The translations under genes were made by a program, and so were the position numbers. Shown one piece after another: positions 36,875 through 46,336 of a DNA stretch of 64,000 bases. Each line of letters begins with the position of its first letter. Position 1 is the first letter of the stretch. Source of the DNA: Lacrimispora xylanisolvens (GTDB lineage Bacteria; Bacillota; Clostridia; Lachnospirales; Lachnospiraceae); NCBI GenBank assembly GCA_017084465.1, contig CP070896.1, positions 2,345,001 through 2,409,000 of the forward strand, read 5' to 3'. The notes below the pieces were generated by a model. That model did no database searches. It was given only the letters and a program-made list of their open reading frames with translations, and was not told the origin of the DNA.

Positions 36875-37813
36875 TTACTTTAACTCAAAATAATCCATTA
36901 CCGATGTTTCCTGAAATCCGCAGGATTTGTATAAGTTGAGAGCCGTTCCATTTTCCGCAGCTACCTGAAGCATCACCTCTGTGGCGTTTGCATCTTTCAG
37001 CTTTTCTACCCCAAAAGTGAGAATTGCCCTTCCAAACCCTTTCCCCCTGAACTCAGGTAATACACCAAGGCCATAGATTCCGCCAGTACCGCTATCAGAC
37101 ATCTGAAGATTTACCTTCCCGATTACCTTTTCTTCCTTTTCAGCAATATAGATTGTCATGCCTCGTTTTTCTTCCTCTTCGGGCAGAAGAATACTACTAT
37201 CTTCAGAATCCTCATTTTCTTCTTCCAAGTCATCACCAAAATAAATCATGTTTTGCCGGGTTATCTCTGTAGCGTCTGCATTGACAGCTTTTCTGAATGT
37301 GATGCCAGAAGGCCGCTGTTTTTCCACCTTCTCATAAGATTTATGATTCAGATACATTTCAAATTCGGAAAATTTATAAACAGCACTGATTTTTTTTAAA
37401 AAACCCTGACCAGATATTGATTTTTTATCACACAAGGCCAGAATTCCTTCTGCATCTCTTCTTCTGCATTCTTCAATGACCAGTTCCATCAGTTTTGAAA
37501 AAATCCCCTGACGTCTGTACTTAGGGTGTACCATTCCAGTGATCTCCAAAGGTTGTGTTATTCCTCCAAAACTGCATATTCCTATATAACCGATTAATTC
37601 TTCACCGTTAAAATACATGAATTCATTTATATCAGAAATAACGGTATCCGCCGTTCTGTTTTTGGCATCACTCAGTTTATAGTCCAGTTCAAGTTTCAGT
37701 GTAACCTGGTCGTTTTGGGCGCATTGTATTTCAAGCATGTGAATCAATTCATAATCTTTTTGGTCAAGATTACTTTTTAACTTCAAATAAGCGCCTTCTA
37801 CTGTTTTAATCAT
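36875..37813 (-). CDS. GNAT acetyltransferase, tandem two-domain
   Basis: 312 aa. The first GNAT unit (residues 50-150) has HPKYRRQGIFSKLMELVIEE and the second (170-310) has VLPEFRGKGFGRAILTFGVE; both are acetyl-CoA pyrophosphate-binding (R/Q-x2-G-x-G/A) motifs. An acidic stretch (EEENEDSEDS) lies between. Precedes the MFS gene, as in some antibiotic-modification/efflux pairs, but substrate is unknown. Confidence 0.88.
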   Translation of the reverse strand: MIKTVEGAYLKLKSNLDQKDYELIHMLEIQCAQNDQVTLKLELDYKLSDAKNRTADTVISDINEFMYFNGEELIGYIGICSFGGITQPLEITGMVHPKYRRQGIFSKLMELVIEECRRRDAEGILALCDKKSISGQGFLKKISAVYKFSEFEMYLNHKSYEKVEKQRPSGITFRKAVNADATEITRQNMIYFGDDLEEENEDSEDSSILLPEEEEKRGMTIYIAEKEEKVIGKVNLQMSDSGTGGIYGLGVLPEFRGKGFGRAILTFGVEKLKDANATEVMLQVAAENGTALNLYKSCGFQETSVMDYFELK

Positions 37814-38011
37814 ATATCATTCTCCCTTAAAATTCAGATATCATATTTTGACTGATTGATCGTGTTTCGTTTGTCAATTAAAAAGGCAGGACCGGACGCC
37901 AATCGGATGAATTTTATTGATGAGTACCATAAAACAGCTCTCCTCACCAAGTTTTACTTCATCTTCTTTGTGTCTGCTCCTGCCTTTTTTATTTCGCCAG
38001 ATTTAACTGAT

Positions 38012-38365
38012 TCACTTAGCCATATGATATCCAAACCAATATGTAGCAATTATACTTGTCAGAAACAGATTAAAAAGACCATATCCAAAAAACAGGCCGG
38101 TCAAAAACCTCCTGATATTGGTGCTTTCATATTTAGTCAGTAACTGAATGCCACCATCAAGTATCATGGGAATCAAGAAAATCAAAGCATATAAAATTGG
38201 TGGGTGATACATGGCATAGGTAATACCCAATAACAGAATCCCCACCAATTCACCGGTACATCTTGCACAAATAGGAAATTGCTTTCCATTCAGAAAAAAT
38301 GAACGTTCCGCCCTGCAATGGCAGCCAAAGAAAATTGGGAGCCATCGATAGAAAAAACCACTCAT
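38012..38365 (-). CDS. DUF2085 membrane protein
   Basis: About 117 aa from ATG 38365 (MSGFFYRWLPIFFGCHCRAERSF), 20 bp after the zinc-ribbon gene stop. The longer reading frame overlaps that gene and is less likely. DUF2085 pattern: CHCRAERSFFLNGKQFPICARCTGELVG, a Cys/His motif at the membrane face, then three helices. It could coordinate a metal. Function of the family unknown. Confidence 0.75.
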   Translation of the reverse strand: MSGFFYRWLPIFFGCHCRAERSFFLNGKQFPICARCTGELVGILLLGITYAMYHPPILYALIFLIPMILDGGIQLLTKYESTNIRRFLTGLFFGYGLFNLFLTSIIATYWFGYHMAK

Positions 38366-38385
38366 AACAAGTAGGGCCGTCGGAT

Positions 38386-38673
38386 TTAATAACCCGCCAC
38401 AGCACCCAGAAGTCCCAGTCCAAATATTAATACATAAAAAAGAATCAAGCAAACTACGCTAATTAATGCGCCAATACCTGCTGCTTTTGCAGTCTTTGGT
38501 TTTGAATCTTTCCAAACCAGAAACAGAATTAATCCTACTAATGGAATACAGCAGCCTAAAAGTCCCCACCCAAAACCGCCATTATCAACCACTTGAGGAG
38601 TCTGTGCCACACCACAATGTGGACAGATGGCTGCTTTGTCATCAATCTCTTTTGAACAATTTTTACAATACAT
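38386..38673 (-). CDS. Zinc-ribbon membrane protein
   Basis: 95 aa. N-terminal zinc ribbon C-x2-C-x11-C-x2-C (MYCKNC ... CPHCG), a Gly-rich linker and two transmembrane helices. Preceded by GGAGGATACTAAAG. Paired with the DUF2085 gene. No specific function known. Confidence 0.85.
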   Translation of the reverse strand: MYCKNCSKEIDDKAAICPHCGVAQTPQVVDNGGFGWGLLGCCIPLVGLILFLVWKDSKPKTAKAAGIGALISVVCLILFYVLIFGLGLLGAVAGY

Positions 38674-38965
38674 CTTTAGTATCCTCCACTTATATATAAT
38701 AATAATTTAAAATTAGAAGCAAATTAGATTTCTTCTAATATAATAAAATATACCATATTTTGACATATTATTCCATAATGTTTTACATGATTACAAAAAA
38801 ACGTCACAATTACTATTGTTTCGATATTTTCTAGCACTAATCTGCAACATACCGTAACATTTTTCCGATTGTAAATATTTTAAACCAATTATCATCTCAA
38901 CATTACCAGTACTTTTCTGCTTTATGTAAGATAGATTCACCTCATAATAGTACCATATTTAATTT
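38674..38965. other. AT-rich intergenic region
   Basis: No gene recognised. It holds the upstream region of the zinc-ribbon gene, including the inverted repeat ATTAGAAG (38712-38719) / CTTCTAAT (38732-38739). The rest is AT-rich sequence without clear structure. Confidence 0.5.
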
Positions 38966-38970
38966 TCATA

Positions 38971-39000
38971 TTGACAATTGAACATATATTCAATTATAAT
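38971..39000 (+). promoter_or_regulatory. Metal-ATPase promoter with SmtB/ArsR-like operator in the spacer
   Basis: TTGACA (38971-38976), 18-bp spacer, TATAAT (38995-39000). The spacer is filled by AATTGAACAT/ATATTCAATT (38976-38995), 9 of 10 symmetric. The TGAACA-n-TATTCA core matches the 12-2-12 operators of SmtB/ArsR metal sensors, so metal-responsive repression is likely. Confidence 0.72.
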
Positions 39001-39064
39001 ACAATTGAAAGATCATTCAACAGTAAAAATTTACTTAAGCGATAAAGGAAGGAAGGTTATTAAT

Positions 39065-40988
39065 ATGGCACACAATCATGAACATTCCCACAGCCATTCC
39101 CATGATCATGCACACGAGCATGAAGGCGGAGACTTAAACAAGAGAAAAATCATACAGCTGATATCAGGTATCATTTTGTTTGCTACAGGTCTGGTACTGA
39201 AAAAAGCTTTCCCAGATGAAGTCACATATCACTTTGCCATATTTGGAATTAGCTATTTAATCCTTGGCGGTGAGGTTGTCTGGCAGGCGTTTAAAAATAT
39301 TACCAAAGGCCAGATTTTTGATGAAAACTTTTTAATGAGTGTTGCAACAATCGGAGCATTTGCAATCGGTGATTTCCCAGAGGGCGTTGCAGTAATGCTT
39401 TTTTATCAGATCGGTGAGTATTTTCAGGATGCAGCAGTACAAAAGTCAAAAAAATCCATTACATCACTTATGGATATCCGCCCCGATTACGCCAATTTAA
39501 AGCGGGGCAATGATACAGAAAAGGTTGCGCCTGACACGGTTAAAATCGGTGATATCATTTTAATTCGCCCAGGTGAAAAGATCCCGTTAGACGGTTCGGT
39601 ATTAGATGGCGAATCCATGCTGGACACCAGCGCACTAACCGGTGAATCCGTACCCCGTTCTGTGAAAGCAGGGGAAGCGGTGCTGGCGGGCTGCATTAAT
39701 CAAAGCGGTGTTCTGACAGTGGAGGTAACCCGGGAATTTGGTGAATCAACCGTCGCAAAAATTATTGATCTGGTAGAGAATGCCAGCAGCAAAAAAGCGC
39801 CCTCTGAAAACTTTATCACAACCTTTTCACGTTACTATACTCCGGTTGTTGTGGGTCTTGCACTTCTGCTGGCCGTCATTCCTCCGCTGTTCTTTGGCGG
39901 CGCCTGGACGGAATGGATTAACCGGGGACTCATCTTCCTTGTAATCTCCTGCCCCTGTGCACTTGTTATTTCAATTCCACTTGGTTTTTTTGGGGGAATC
40001 GGAGCTGCTTCCAAACGGGGCATCCTGGTAAAGGGCAGCAACTATCTGGAAGCGCTTAACAATCTGGATACTGTTGTGTTTGATAAAACTGGAACACTTA
40101 CCAAAGGTGTTTTCGAAGTCAGAGGCCTGTACCCTGCTGGTGAAACTACAAAAGAGCATCTGTTGGAATATGCAGCAAAAAGCCGAAAGCTTTTCTAACC
40201 ATCCCATTGCACGTTCCATTATGAAAGCATATGGCGGTAAAATAGAAAAGGACGCTCTGCGTGATTATGAAGAAATTTCCGGCCATGGCATCCGTGTGAC
40301 ATCTGATGAAGCGATGATTCTTGCTGGAAATGATAAACTGATGAAACTTGAAAACATTGATTTCCAACAGAATGATGAAATTGGTACGAAGGTCTATGTG
40401 GCAGTAAATGGAATCTTTGCCGGAGCAATTGTTATTGCCGACGAAATCAAGGCTGACAGCCGTTCGGCAATTGCACGTCTTAAGGAAGCCGGAGTACGGA
40501 AGACTGTCATGCTGACCGGAGATAATGTACAGATTGCTGAGGCAATTGCAAATGAGCTGGGTCTTAGTGAGGTTCATGCCCAACTGCTTCCAGATCAAAA
40601 AGTGGAACAGGTTGAAATTTTAGATAAGAACAAACCTGCAAAAGGCAAACTGGCTTTTGTAGGAGACGGCATTAACGATGCACCTGTACTGGCGCGTGCA
40701 GATATCGGCATTGCTATGGGTGGTCTGGGCTCGGATGCTGCCATTGAAGCGGCAGACGTAGTGCTGATGACGGATGAACCCACAAAGCTTGTGGAGGCCA
40801 TTGCCATTGCACGCAAAACAAAACGGATTGTCTGGCAGAATATTGCGTTTGCACTTGGAGTAAAAGGTATCATCCTTTTATTTGGCGCCTTTGGTATTGC
40901 AACTATGTGGGAAGCGGTTTTTGCAGATGTGGGCGTATCACTGATTGCAATTCTTAACGCAATGCGGGTGCTTCGGACAAAAGACTGA
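39065..40988 (+). CDS. Heavy-metal P1B-type ATPase (Zn/Cd/Co efflux type), one frameshift
   Basis: About 640 codons. Start MAHNHEHSHSHSHDHAHEHE with AAGGAAGGAAGG upstream; the poly-His N-terminus replaces a CxxC HMA domain. The frame breaks at A5 near 40180; one base less gives EYAAKAESFSNHPIARS. P-type motifs: TGES (DTSALTGESVPR), metal-site SCPCALVIS in helix 6, phospho-Asp DKTGTLTKG near residue 340, and GDGINDAPVLARADIGIAMG. The CPC motif and His-rich tail favour Zn2+/Cd2+ (or Co2+) export. The promoter carries a metalloregulator-like operator, but no ArsR gene is in the window. Confidence 0.92.
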
Positions 40989-40995
40989 TTTCACA

Positions 40996-41019
40996 GGAGG
41001 TGCTATGAATAGCACCTCC
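40996..41019 (+). promoter_or_regulatory. Hairpin sequestering the RBS and start codon of a leader ORF
   Basis: GGAGGTGCTA-tgaa-TAGCACCTCC, a perfect 10-bp stem. Its left arm contains the Shine-Dalgarno sequence and the first base of the ATG (41005-41007). Followed by A7, not T, so it is not a normal terminator on this strand. Confidence 0.6.
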
Positions 41020-41064
41020 AAAAAAATTTGTTTAGAGGTTCTAAGATCCAATAGAAAGGGGTAA
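41005..41064 (+). CDS. 19-residue leader peptide ORF upstream of ICMT-like gene
   Basis: ATG 41005 with GGAGG at ideal spacing, product MNSTSKKICLEVLRSNRKG. The stop TAA overlaps the AAAGGGG RBS of the next gene, whose ATG follows 4 bp later. The RBS is buried in a 10-bp hairpin. Translational coupling or a leader-peptide control of the methyltransferase gene is suggested; coding status is uncertain. Confidence 0.45.
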   Translation: MNSTSKKICLEVLRSNRKG

Positions 41065-41068
41065 CAAT

Positions 41069-41662
41069 ATGGATCAATTAAATATATTAGGTTTCATTGT
41101 GTTGATCTTGTTTTATGGCAGTTACTTATGTAAACAAGTTCTGTTAAAAAGGAAGGGCATTAATACAAACCGCCTTGGCCGAGGCAATAAACCAGCACGT
41201 ACATTCAAAATTGAAACGGCTCTTAAGCTTGCAACTTTTTCCATGGCAGTTGTACAGATACTAAGCCTGTTTGTGATAAAAAATAGAGATTCTCTTCTGA
41301 CACAGCCTGCCATTCGGTTCACCGGAATCAGTATTGCCTTTCTTGGAACAGGGGTATTTATTACAGCTATGGCATACATGAAGTCCAGCTGGCGGGCGGG
41401 TGTGGATACAACTCAGAACACAGTTCTTATTAAAAGCGGAATTTATCGTATCAGCCGCAATCCTGCCTTTCTGGGTTTTGATCTGTTTTACATTGGCTTT
41501 GTGCTTGCTTTCTCCAACCCTCTTCAGATCGTGTTTACGCTGTTGTGCGTAGTAATTCTTCATTTGCAGATTCTGGAGGAAGAACGATTTCTTCCTGCCG
41601 TATTTGGTAAGGCTTATGAGGAATATAAGCAGGTTACCCCTCGGTACTTATTGTTCTTTTAG
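41069..41662 (+). CDS. Isoprenylcysteine carboxyl methyltransferase (ICMT)-like membrane protein
   Basis: 197 aa, about five helices. The C-terminal half has the SAM-dependent ICMT/PEMT family pattern: LIKSGIYRISRNPAFLGFDLFYIGF and ILEEERFLPAVFGKAYEEYKQVTPRY. Bacterial members methylate lipids or small molecules, not prenylated proteins, and are often near metal-resistance genes. Follows the P-type ATPase by 80 bp; shared regulation is possible. Confidence 0.82.
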   Translation: MDQLNILGFIVLILFYGSYLCKQVLLKRKGINTNRLGRGNKPARTFKIETALKLATFSMAVVQILSLFVIKNRDSLLTQPAIRFTGISIAFLGTGVFITAMAYMKSSWRAGVDTTQNTVLIKSGIYRISRNPAFLGFDLFYIGFVLAFSNPLQIVFTLLCVVILHLQILEEERFLPAVFGKAYEEYKQVTPRYLLFF

Positions 41663-41676
41663 GAAGGGCAGTATAA

Positions 41677-42652
41677 TTATTTCTTATATTCATCTATTAC
41701 CTGGGTAAAGAACGACACAATATCCCCGTTTATCTCAGGTGTGGTTCCATGCCCAACACCATAATACGTATGGAACTGGGCACGAATGTTTTGGCTTTTA
41801 TAAATTTTTTCACAGTTTTCCCACCGAACGCTCATATTTTCCCCCCAGAACCTTAATAATCAACTCACGTTCCATGGGAGAAAACGCATCATCAAAAGGA
41901 AGAGTGTCATTCTCATCATTTGCTCCCATGTAATAATACTGGGGGACGGATGCAAATGCGGATGGATTGAAGTCCAGACCCGCAATTTGCTTCAGGTCTT
42001 TAATACCTACCGGGTAGATAAGGTCATTGCCTTTTATAATTTCCACGGGCAGAATTGCCATACCATTAATGCCACCGGCTGCAACCGCCGCAACTCTTTC
42101 CGGATAAAGGGCAGTAAAACGGTTTACAAAACTTCCTGATGCAGAAAAACCATTGAGTAAAACCTTATCCTTCACATGAATATCATAGGAATTAAGATAC
42201 GTTTTTGCGTCATCAATCATGCTATTTAACTGTTTATCAATCCGTACCAACGGATATTTATCGCACAAAAGGGTATCTCTATCCAGAGCATGTGTATAGA
42301 TTTGCCAATCCTCTTTTGGTCTGTCAAAGCATGGCACAAGCAATGGGATTCCCAGTTTTCGGGCAATTTGACTGGATTGACCAAAACGAATGGTCTTATA
42401 GGCCGCTTTCTTATGCTCTTTATGTCTGTCATCAACAAATCCAGTATTATTAGGTTCAACCAGCAAAAATGTAGAATCGGACACGTTTAGTGTATCAGGT
42501 ATGAACAAATAGTACTCTGTATTAAATCCTTTATCAGATGCCGCACCAACCTTAATAATTCTCCCATCGATTCTTGTAATTCTGTAAGCCATTAACAGAA
42601 ATACTAGCAGAAAAGCTGCTATTATAAGTAAGATGTCTCTTCTTTTCTTCAT
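41677..42652 (-). CDS. Membrane-anchored alpha/beta hydrolase (esterase-like), one frameshift
   Basis: About 324 codons. The main frame (42652-41810) ends prematurely at G6 near 41841. With G5 it continues VLGENMSVRWENCEKIYKS ... HTYYGVGHGTTPEING to a stop at 41677, supplying the catalytic His (GVGHGT). N-terminal helix (LLIIAAFLLVFLLMAY) anchors or exports it. Nucleophile elbow LNGFSASGSFVNRF (G-x-S-x-S variant). Resembles PHB-depolymerase/LpqC-type esterases; substrate unknown. Confidence 0.78.
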
Positions 42653-42773
42653 CCATACCTCCTATTTTTTGATGACATATTTAATTAAGTATTTATAACA
42701 GCACAACATTATAACTTTCAATGTATTATATGTTTTTTAACTGGAATGACAAAATTTACCACACTAACAATGA

Positions 42774-42815
42774 TTGACGTCTTTGTCTAATTGTGTTAGA
42801 CTAAATTAGTCTAAT
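42774..42815 (+). promoter_or_regulatory. blaI promoter with overlapping TTAGAC operators
   Basis: TTGACG (42774-42779), 17 bp, extended -10 TGT-TAGACT. TTAGACTAA-A-TTAGTCTAA (42796-42814) is a perfect palindrome covering the -10, and GTCTAA-N5-TTAGAC (42785-42801) overlaps it. Likely autoregulatory BlaI operators. Confidence 0.65.
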
Positions 42816-42839
42816 AAGATTCGACAGGAGGATATTCTA

Positions 42840-43202
42840 GTGGAACAATATAAATTGGGTGAGATGGAGCAGAAATTCGCTGACATGATCTGGGCAAATG
42901 AGCCTGTCAGCTCCCGCACGCTCACAGAACTATGTGAAAAAGAATTTGCCTGGAAACGTACAACAACTTACACCATGCTAAAGCGATTGTGTGAGCGTAA
43001 GCTTTTGAAAATAATAACGGCACGGTCACTGCGTTAATGTCCAAAAAATGAGTTTGGAGCCGCACAGGGCGAACAGTTTCTGTCGGAGGCTTTCGCTGGC
43101 TCGCTCCCACAGTTTTGGCGGCATTTACCCGCAGAAGAAAAGCTAAATGACAGAGAAATCGAGGAGATACAGCACCTGATTGATGGATATAAGGAGGAAT
43201 AG
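42840..43202 (+). CDS. BlaI/MecI/CopY family repressor, two homopolymer frameshifts
   Basis: About 120 codons, GTG start with ACAGGAGGATATTCTA. The wHTH region is LGEMEQKFADMIWANEPVSS and WKRTTTYTMLKRLCERKLL. Breaks lie in AAAA near 43008 and A6 near 43044; repair gives LLKNNNGTVTALMSKNEFGA and an acidic dimerisation tail ending HLIDGYKEE. Next to an M56 sensor protease that would cleave it on signal. No beta-lactamase gene nearby. Confidence 0.85.
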
Positions 43203-43204
43203 CG

Positions 43205-44867
43205 ATGTTGGAAACAGTATTTTTAAAACTTTTAAATATGAGCTTCACAGCGAGTATAGTCATTGCTTTTGTATTGGCTGTAAGAATTGTTTTGCAAAAA
43301 GCGCCAAAAGTGTTTTCCTATTTGCTGTGGTCGGTGGTTCTGTTCCGATTAATCAGTCCGTTTTCCTTTGAGAGCATATTTAGTCTTCTTCCTGCATAGG
43401 TAAATCCAATCTCACAGGATATCCTCTATATGCAGGCGCCGAAAACTGATACTGGTATTGGAGTTATCAATGATTCCTTTAATGCGATTCTTCCAGCTGC
43501 AGCACCGCAAACCAGTGCCAATCCATTACAGATATTGATAGTAATCTTTAGTCATATCTGGTTACTTGGTATTGCAGCTATGCTGGTATATAGTCTTATT
43601 GTGCTCTTTCGCCTGAAAAAAGAATTAAAGAATGCCACTCTGTATCAAGATAATATTTTTATTTCACCCAGAATCGACACCGCCTTTGTCATGGGTATTT
43701 TTTGCCCCAAGATTTATCTTCCCTCTAATTTAAATGCTACTGAGCGAAGCTATATTCTGTTACATGAACAAACGCATATCAGGCGGTTTGACCACATTTT
43801 CAAGCTAATAAGCTTTTTGGCACTTTGCCTCCATTGGTTTAACCCTTTTGTGTGGGCCGCATTTTTTCTTAGTGGCAGAGATATGGAGATGTCCTGCGAT
43901 GAAGCAGTTATCAGACGTCTGGGTAATGATGTTAAAAAGGATTATTCTGCCTCCCTTCTGACCCTTGCGAAGGGCAGAAGAATTGTAAGCGGTACACCTC
44001 TTGCCTTTGGCGAAGGTGATACAAAAGGCAGAATTAAAAATGTGTTGAATTATAGAAAGCCTGGTTTTTGGGCGGTTTTAGTTTCCGTACTAGCCGTTGT
44101 TTTTGTGGTTATCGGCTTAACAACAAGTCCAAAGGATCTTCCAGGGGGGATTTGCCGGTGTCAATGCAACCATTCTTAAGATTGATAAAATTAATCAGAC
44201 CATTACAGTAAAGGGAATTGATACCAATAGTCCCATTGGTGATAACTGTATTGTCAGCTGGAAGGATGCAAAACTTCAGACAATAATCAACAAAGAGAAA
44301 CCAATTATAATATCCATTGATGATTTCTCTGAAGGTGACCATGTGTCGCTCTTTATAGGTGAAATCCAGGAAAGCTATCCCACAAGGGCAAAGGCCACTA
44401 CAATCCAGTTAGAGACAAAAAAAACGTTAGTCACCGCATACCCGATTAAAGATTTATGGAATGCACGAACGAAATATGTGGGTGATAATTCCGCGGTTGG
44501 AACGCTGATTGGATTACTTCCTGTTCCAACAGGCATGCAATATGACCATTTTGAATTACAAACCACTTCCCCGCCATATAAGGTTACACTTATATACTCT
44601 GTACCAACACAATTACTTTCAGAATACAACAGTGGAAGCTCAGCCGCATCCGATACGTTCCAGGCAAACGCCCTTTTCTTACTGGCTTTAATAGATAATG
44701 CAGATGAGGTTCAAGTTACTTTAACAGATGGCAGCCAGAAAATTGAGTTTACCAATGGGCGAGAATGGGCTGATAACGCTATAGAAGGAGAAGTGGCTGA
44801 CTATGGGAAGAGTCCCGAAAAATTACAGGAGTTGATTCATTACATTAGTTCCGAGACCTCTGATTAA
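43205..44867 (+). CDS. BlaR1-like M56 sensor peptidase with an in-frame stop and one frameshift
   Basis: About 553 codons. N-terminal helices, then a TAG codon at 43397-43399 (SLLPA-stop-VNPISQ) in the same frame as the rest, not explained by a homopolymer. The M56 zinc site is HEQTH (about residue 188, LLHEQTHIRRFDHI) with MEMSCDEAVIRRLG. G6 near 44145 breaks the frame; G5 gives a sensible GFAGVNATILKIDKIN. The extracellular C-terminal region is not a penicillin-binding domain but a DUF3221/OB-like segment plus a DUF4825-like segment. It probably senses an envelope stress or ligand and cleaves the BlaI-like repressor. The TAG could be error or true inactivation. Confidence 0.8.
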
Positions 44868-44922
44868 GCAGCGGATCACAATCCAAACGCTTTGTCAATG
44901 TGGCAAGGTGACGCTGATTGGA

Positions 44923-44978
44923 AAATCATCAACCATGGTTATTGATATTTTGGTTTCCATAACCATGATTGATGATTT
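44923..44978. terminator. Long hairpin between convergent genes
   Basis: A 20-bp stem with a single mismatch (44923-44942 with 44959-44978, inner part ACCATGGTTAT) and a 16-nt loop. AT-rich and without a clear T-run. It may terminate both transcripts or be a small repeat-element remnant. Confidence 0.5.
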
Positions 44979-44991
44979 GAAAATATCGCAT

Positions 44992-46335
44992 TTATTTTAC
45001 TTTATTCCAGCGGTATTGATAAACATATTCCATGTTTCCTTCATCCTGACTTATTTTATATAAGTAACCATTGGAAATGATATAAAACCAACCTTCTTTC
45101 TTGGATATGGAAATAGCATCTTTTGACATACCAGTGTTCTTGTACTCGATAGTGTTAGTCCATTTAATGGAATGCTGATTAAGGGAAACCATGGAAATAC
45201 TTAAATTTTCATCATTTCTCTTTTGATGGTAAGCGATTAGTGCTGAATTTCTATCCTCCGCCCACAATATGCTCATATCTAACAAATCTGAATAATAATC
45301 AGTACTTGCCTGTTGTACCCTCTGCAAGTCCTCATCTGATAATTTTATCGTATTCCTTGAATTTAAAAATTTCTCAGATAAAACATTCTTATAATCCGGA
45401 CTTACTGTTACTATATTGTTAACCAGATCAATCTTATAGTATTTACCATCCAATGCATATAAATATAATTCATTTTCCGATACTAGTTCATAATCATTTT
45501 CATTATAGCTTAAATTATCTTTTAGTTCTGGAAACTTTTTTACCCATTCTTTCTCCGTAATATTTATTTTACCTGTTTTCGGATCTATAAAGTTCAGCAC
45601 CTTTTTCTTATTGTCAACAGTAAGAATACCATTGACACTCTCTCCTATCACGTATTCCTGCCAGCCAGATAAGCGGGTCCAGTACTTTTTCCCATCTTTT
45701 AAGTTTACTGCAACAAGTGTAAATTTAACAACATTTGTGGTTATTCCATTTTCAACCCCGTTGGGAAGCACCATTCTCATTTTATTGATCGCTAACGTTT
45801 CATTCCCTTCGCCAACAATTACCGTCGGAGACTCTAATTCAACTCTGACAGAACTCAGAGCACCATTAAATACGATCAGAGCAAAAGAACCTATCAGGAA
45901 TTCTGAAAAGAGAACCAAAATAACGGTCCAAATCGTATCCCCTATACTCTTCTCTCTCTTTAGTATCTTCTTTATCCCTTTTATCAGAGATAACAGACAA
46001 CTGGCAACCATTACTGAGTAGATTATATATAGAACAATGTCCTGCATAAACCAGCCACCAGGTAACCAATTAATAAAAAACCGTTTTCTGAGTAATAGAA
46101 AAATAAGTTCACCTAATAAAAAATACGTCACTAAAAGCAGGAACAGCTTGCGGAAATAATGATGATTCTTTTCATCCGCTGTACTTTTAATGTTCTTATA
46201 GGTAAGCAAACTTATGCGAAATAAAACCCAGCCATATAAAACTGTTAATATAACATTATGAGTAACATCATTATTGTAAATCCATAATAATAAAAAATTC
46301 AATATAATTCTCTCCTTAAACTTGCTTAATAACAT
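44992..46335 (-). CDS. Membrane protein with extracytoplasmic beta-propeller-like domain
   Basis: 447 aa from ATG 46335; an internal TTG 11 codons later has a better RBS (AAGGAG), so the start is uncertain. Residues 1-160 contain four to five helices. The rest is a soluble, repeat-rich beta domain (LTVDNKKKVLNFIDPKTGKIN; LYLYALDGKYYKIDLVN; GWFYIISNGYLYKISQDEG) reminiscent of PQQ/PA2928-type propellers. Last gene of the two-component operon. Possibly a sensor or scaffold for the envelope process controlled there. Family not recognised with confidence. Confidence 0.65.
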   Translation of the reverse strand: MLLSKFKERIILNFLLLWIYNNDVTHNVILTVLYGWVLFRISLLTYKNIKSTADEKNHHYFRKLFLLLVTYFLLGELIFLLLRKRFFINWLPGGWFMQDIVLYIIYSVMVASCLLSLIKGIKKILKREKSIGDTIWTVILVLFSEFLIGSFALIVFNGALSSVRVELESPTVIVGEGNETLAINKMRMVLPNGVENGITTNVVKFTLVAVNLKDGKKYWTRLSGWQEYVIGESVNGILTVDNKKKVLNFIDPKTGKINITEKEWVKKFPELKDNLSYNENDYELVSENELYLYALDGKYYKIDLVNNIVTVSPDYKNVLSEKFLNSRNTIKLSDEDLQRVQQASTDYYSDLLDMSILWAEDRNSALIAYHQKRNDENLSISMVSLNQHSIKWTNTIEYKNTGMSKDAISISKKEGWFYIISNGYLYKISQDEGNMEYVYQYRWNKVK

Positions 46336-46336
46336 C

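Noticed and set aside
37856..38143. Plus-strand ORF of 95 codons in the gap before the DUF2085 gene
   Set aside because: No convincing RBS, overlaps the DUF2085 gene antisense, and the product has no recognisable features.
40996..41019. Hairpin after the P-type ATPase as a rho-independent terminator
   Set aside because: It is followed by A7 rather than T on the coding strand and contains a correctly spaced RBS and start codon.
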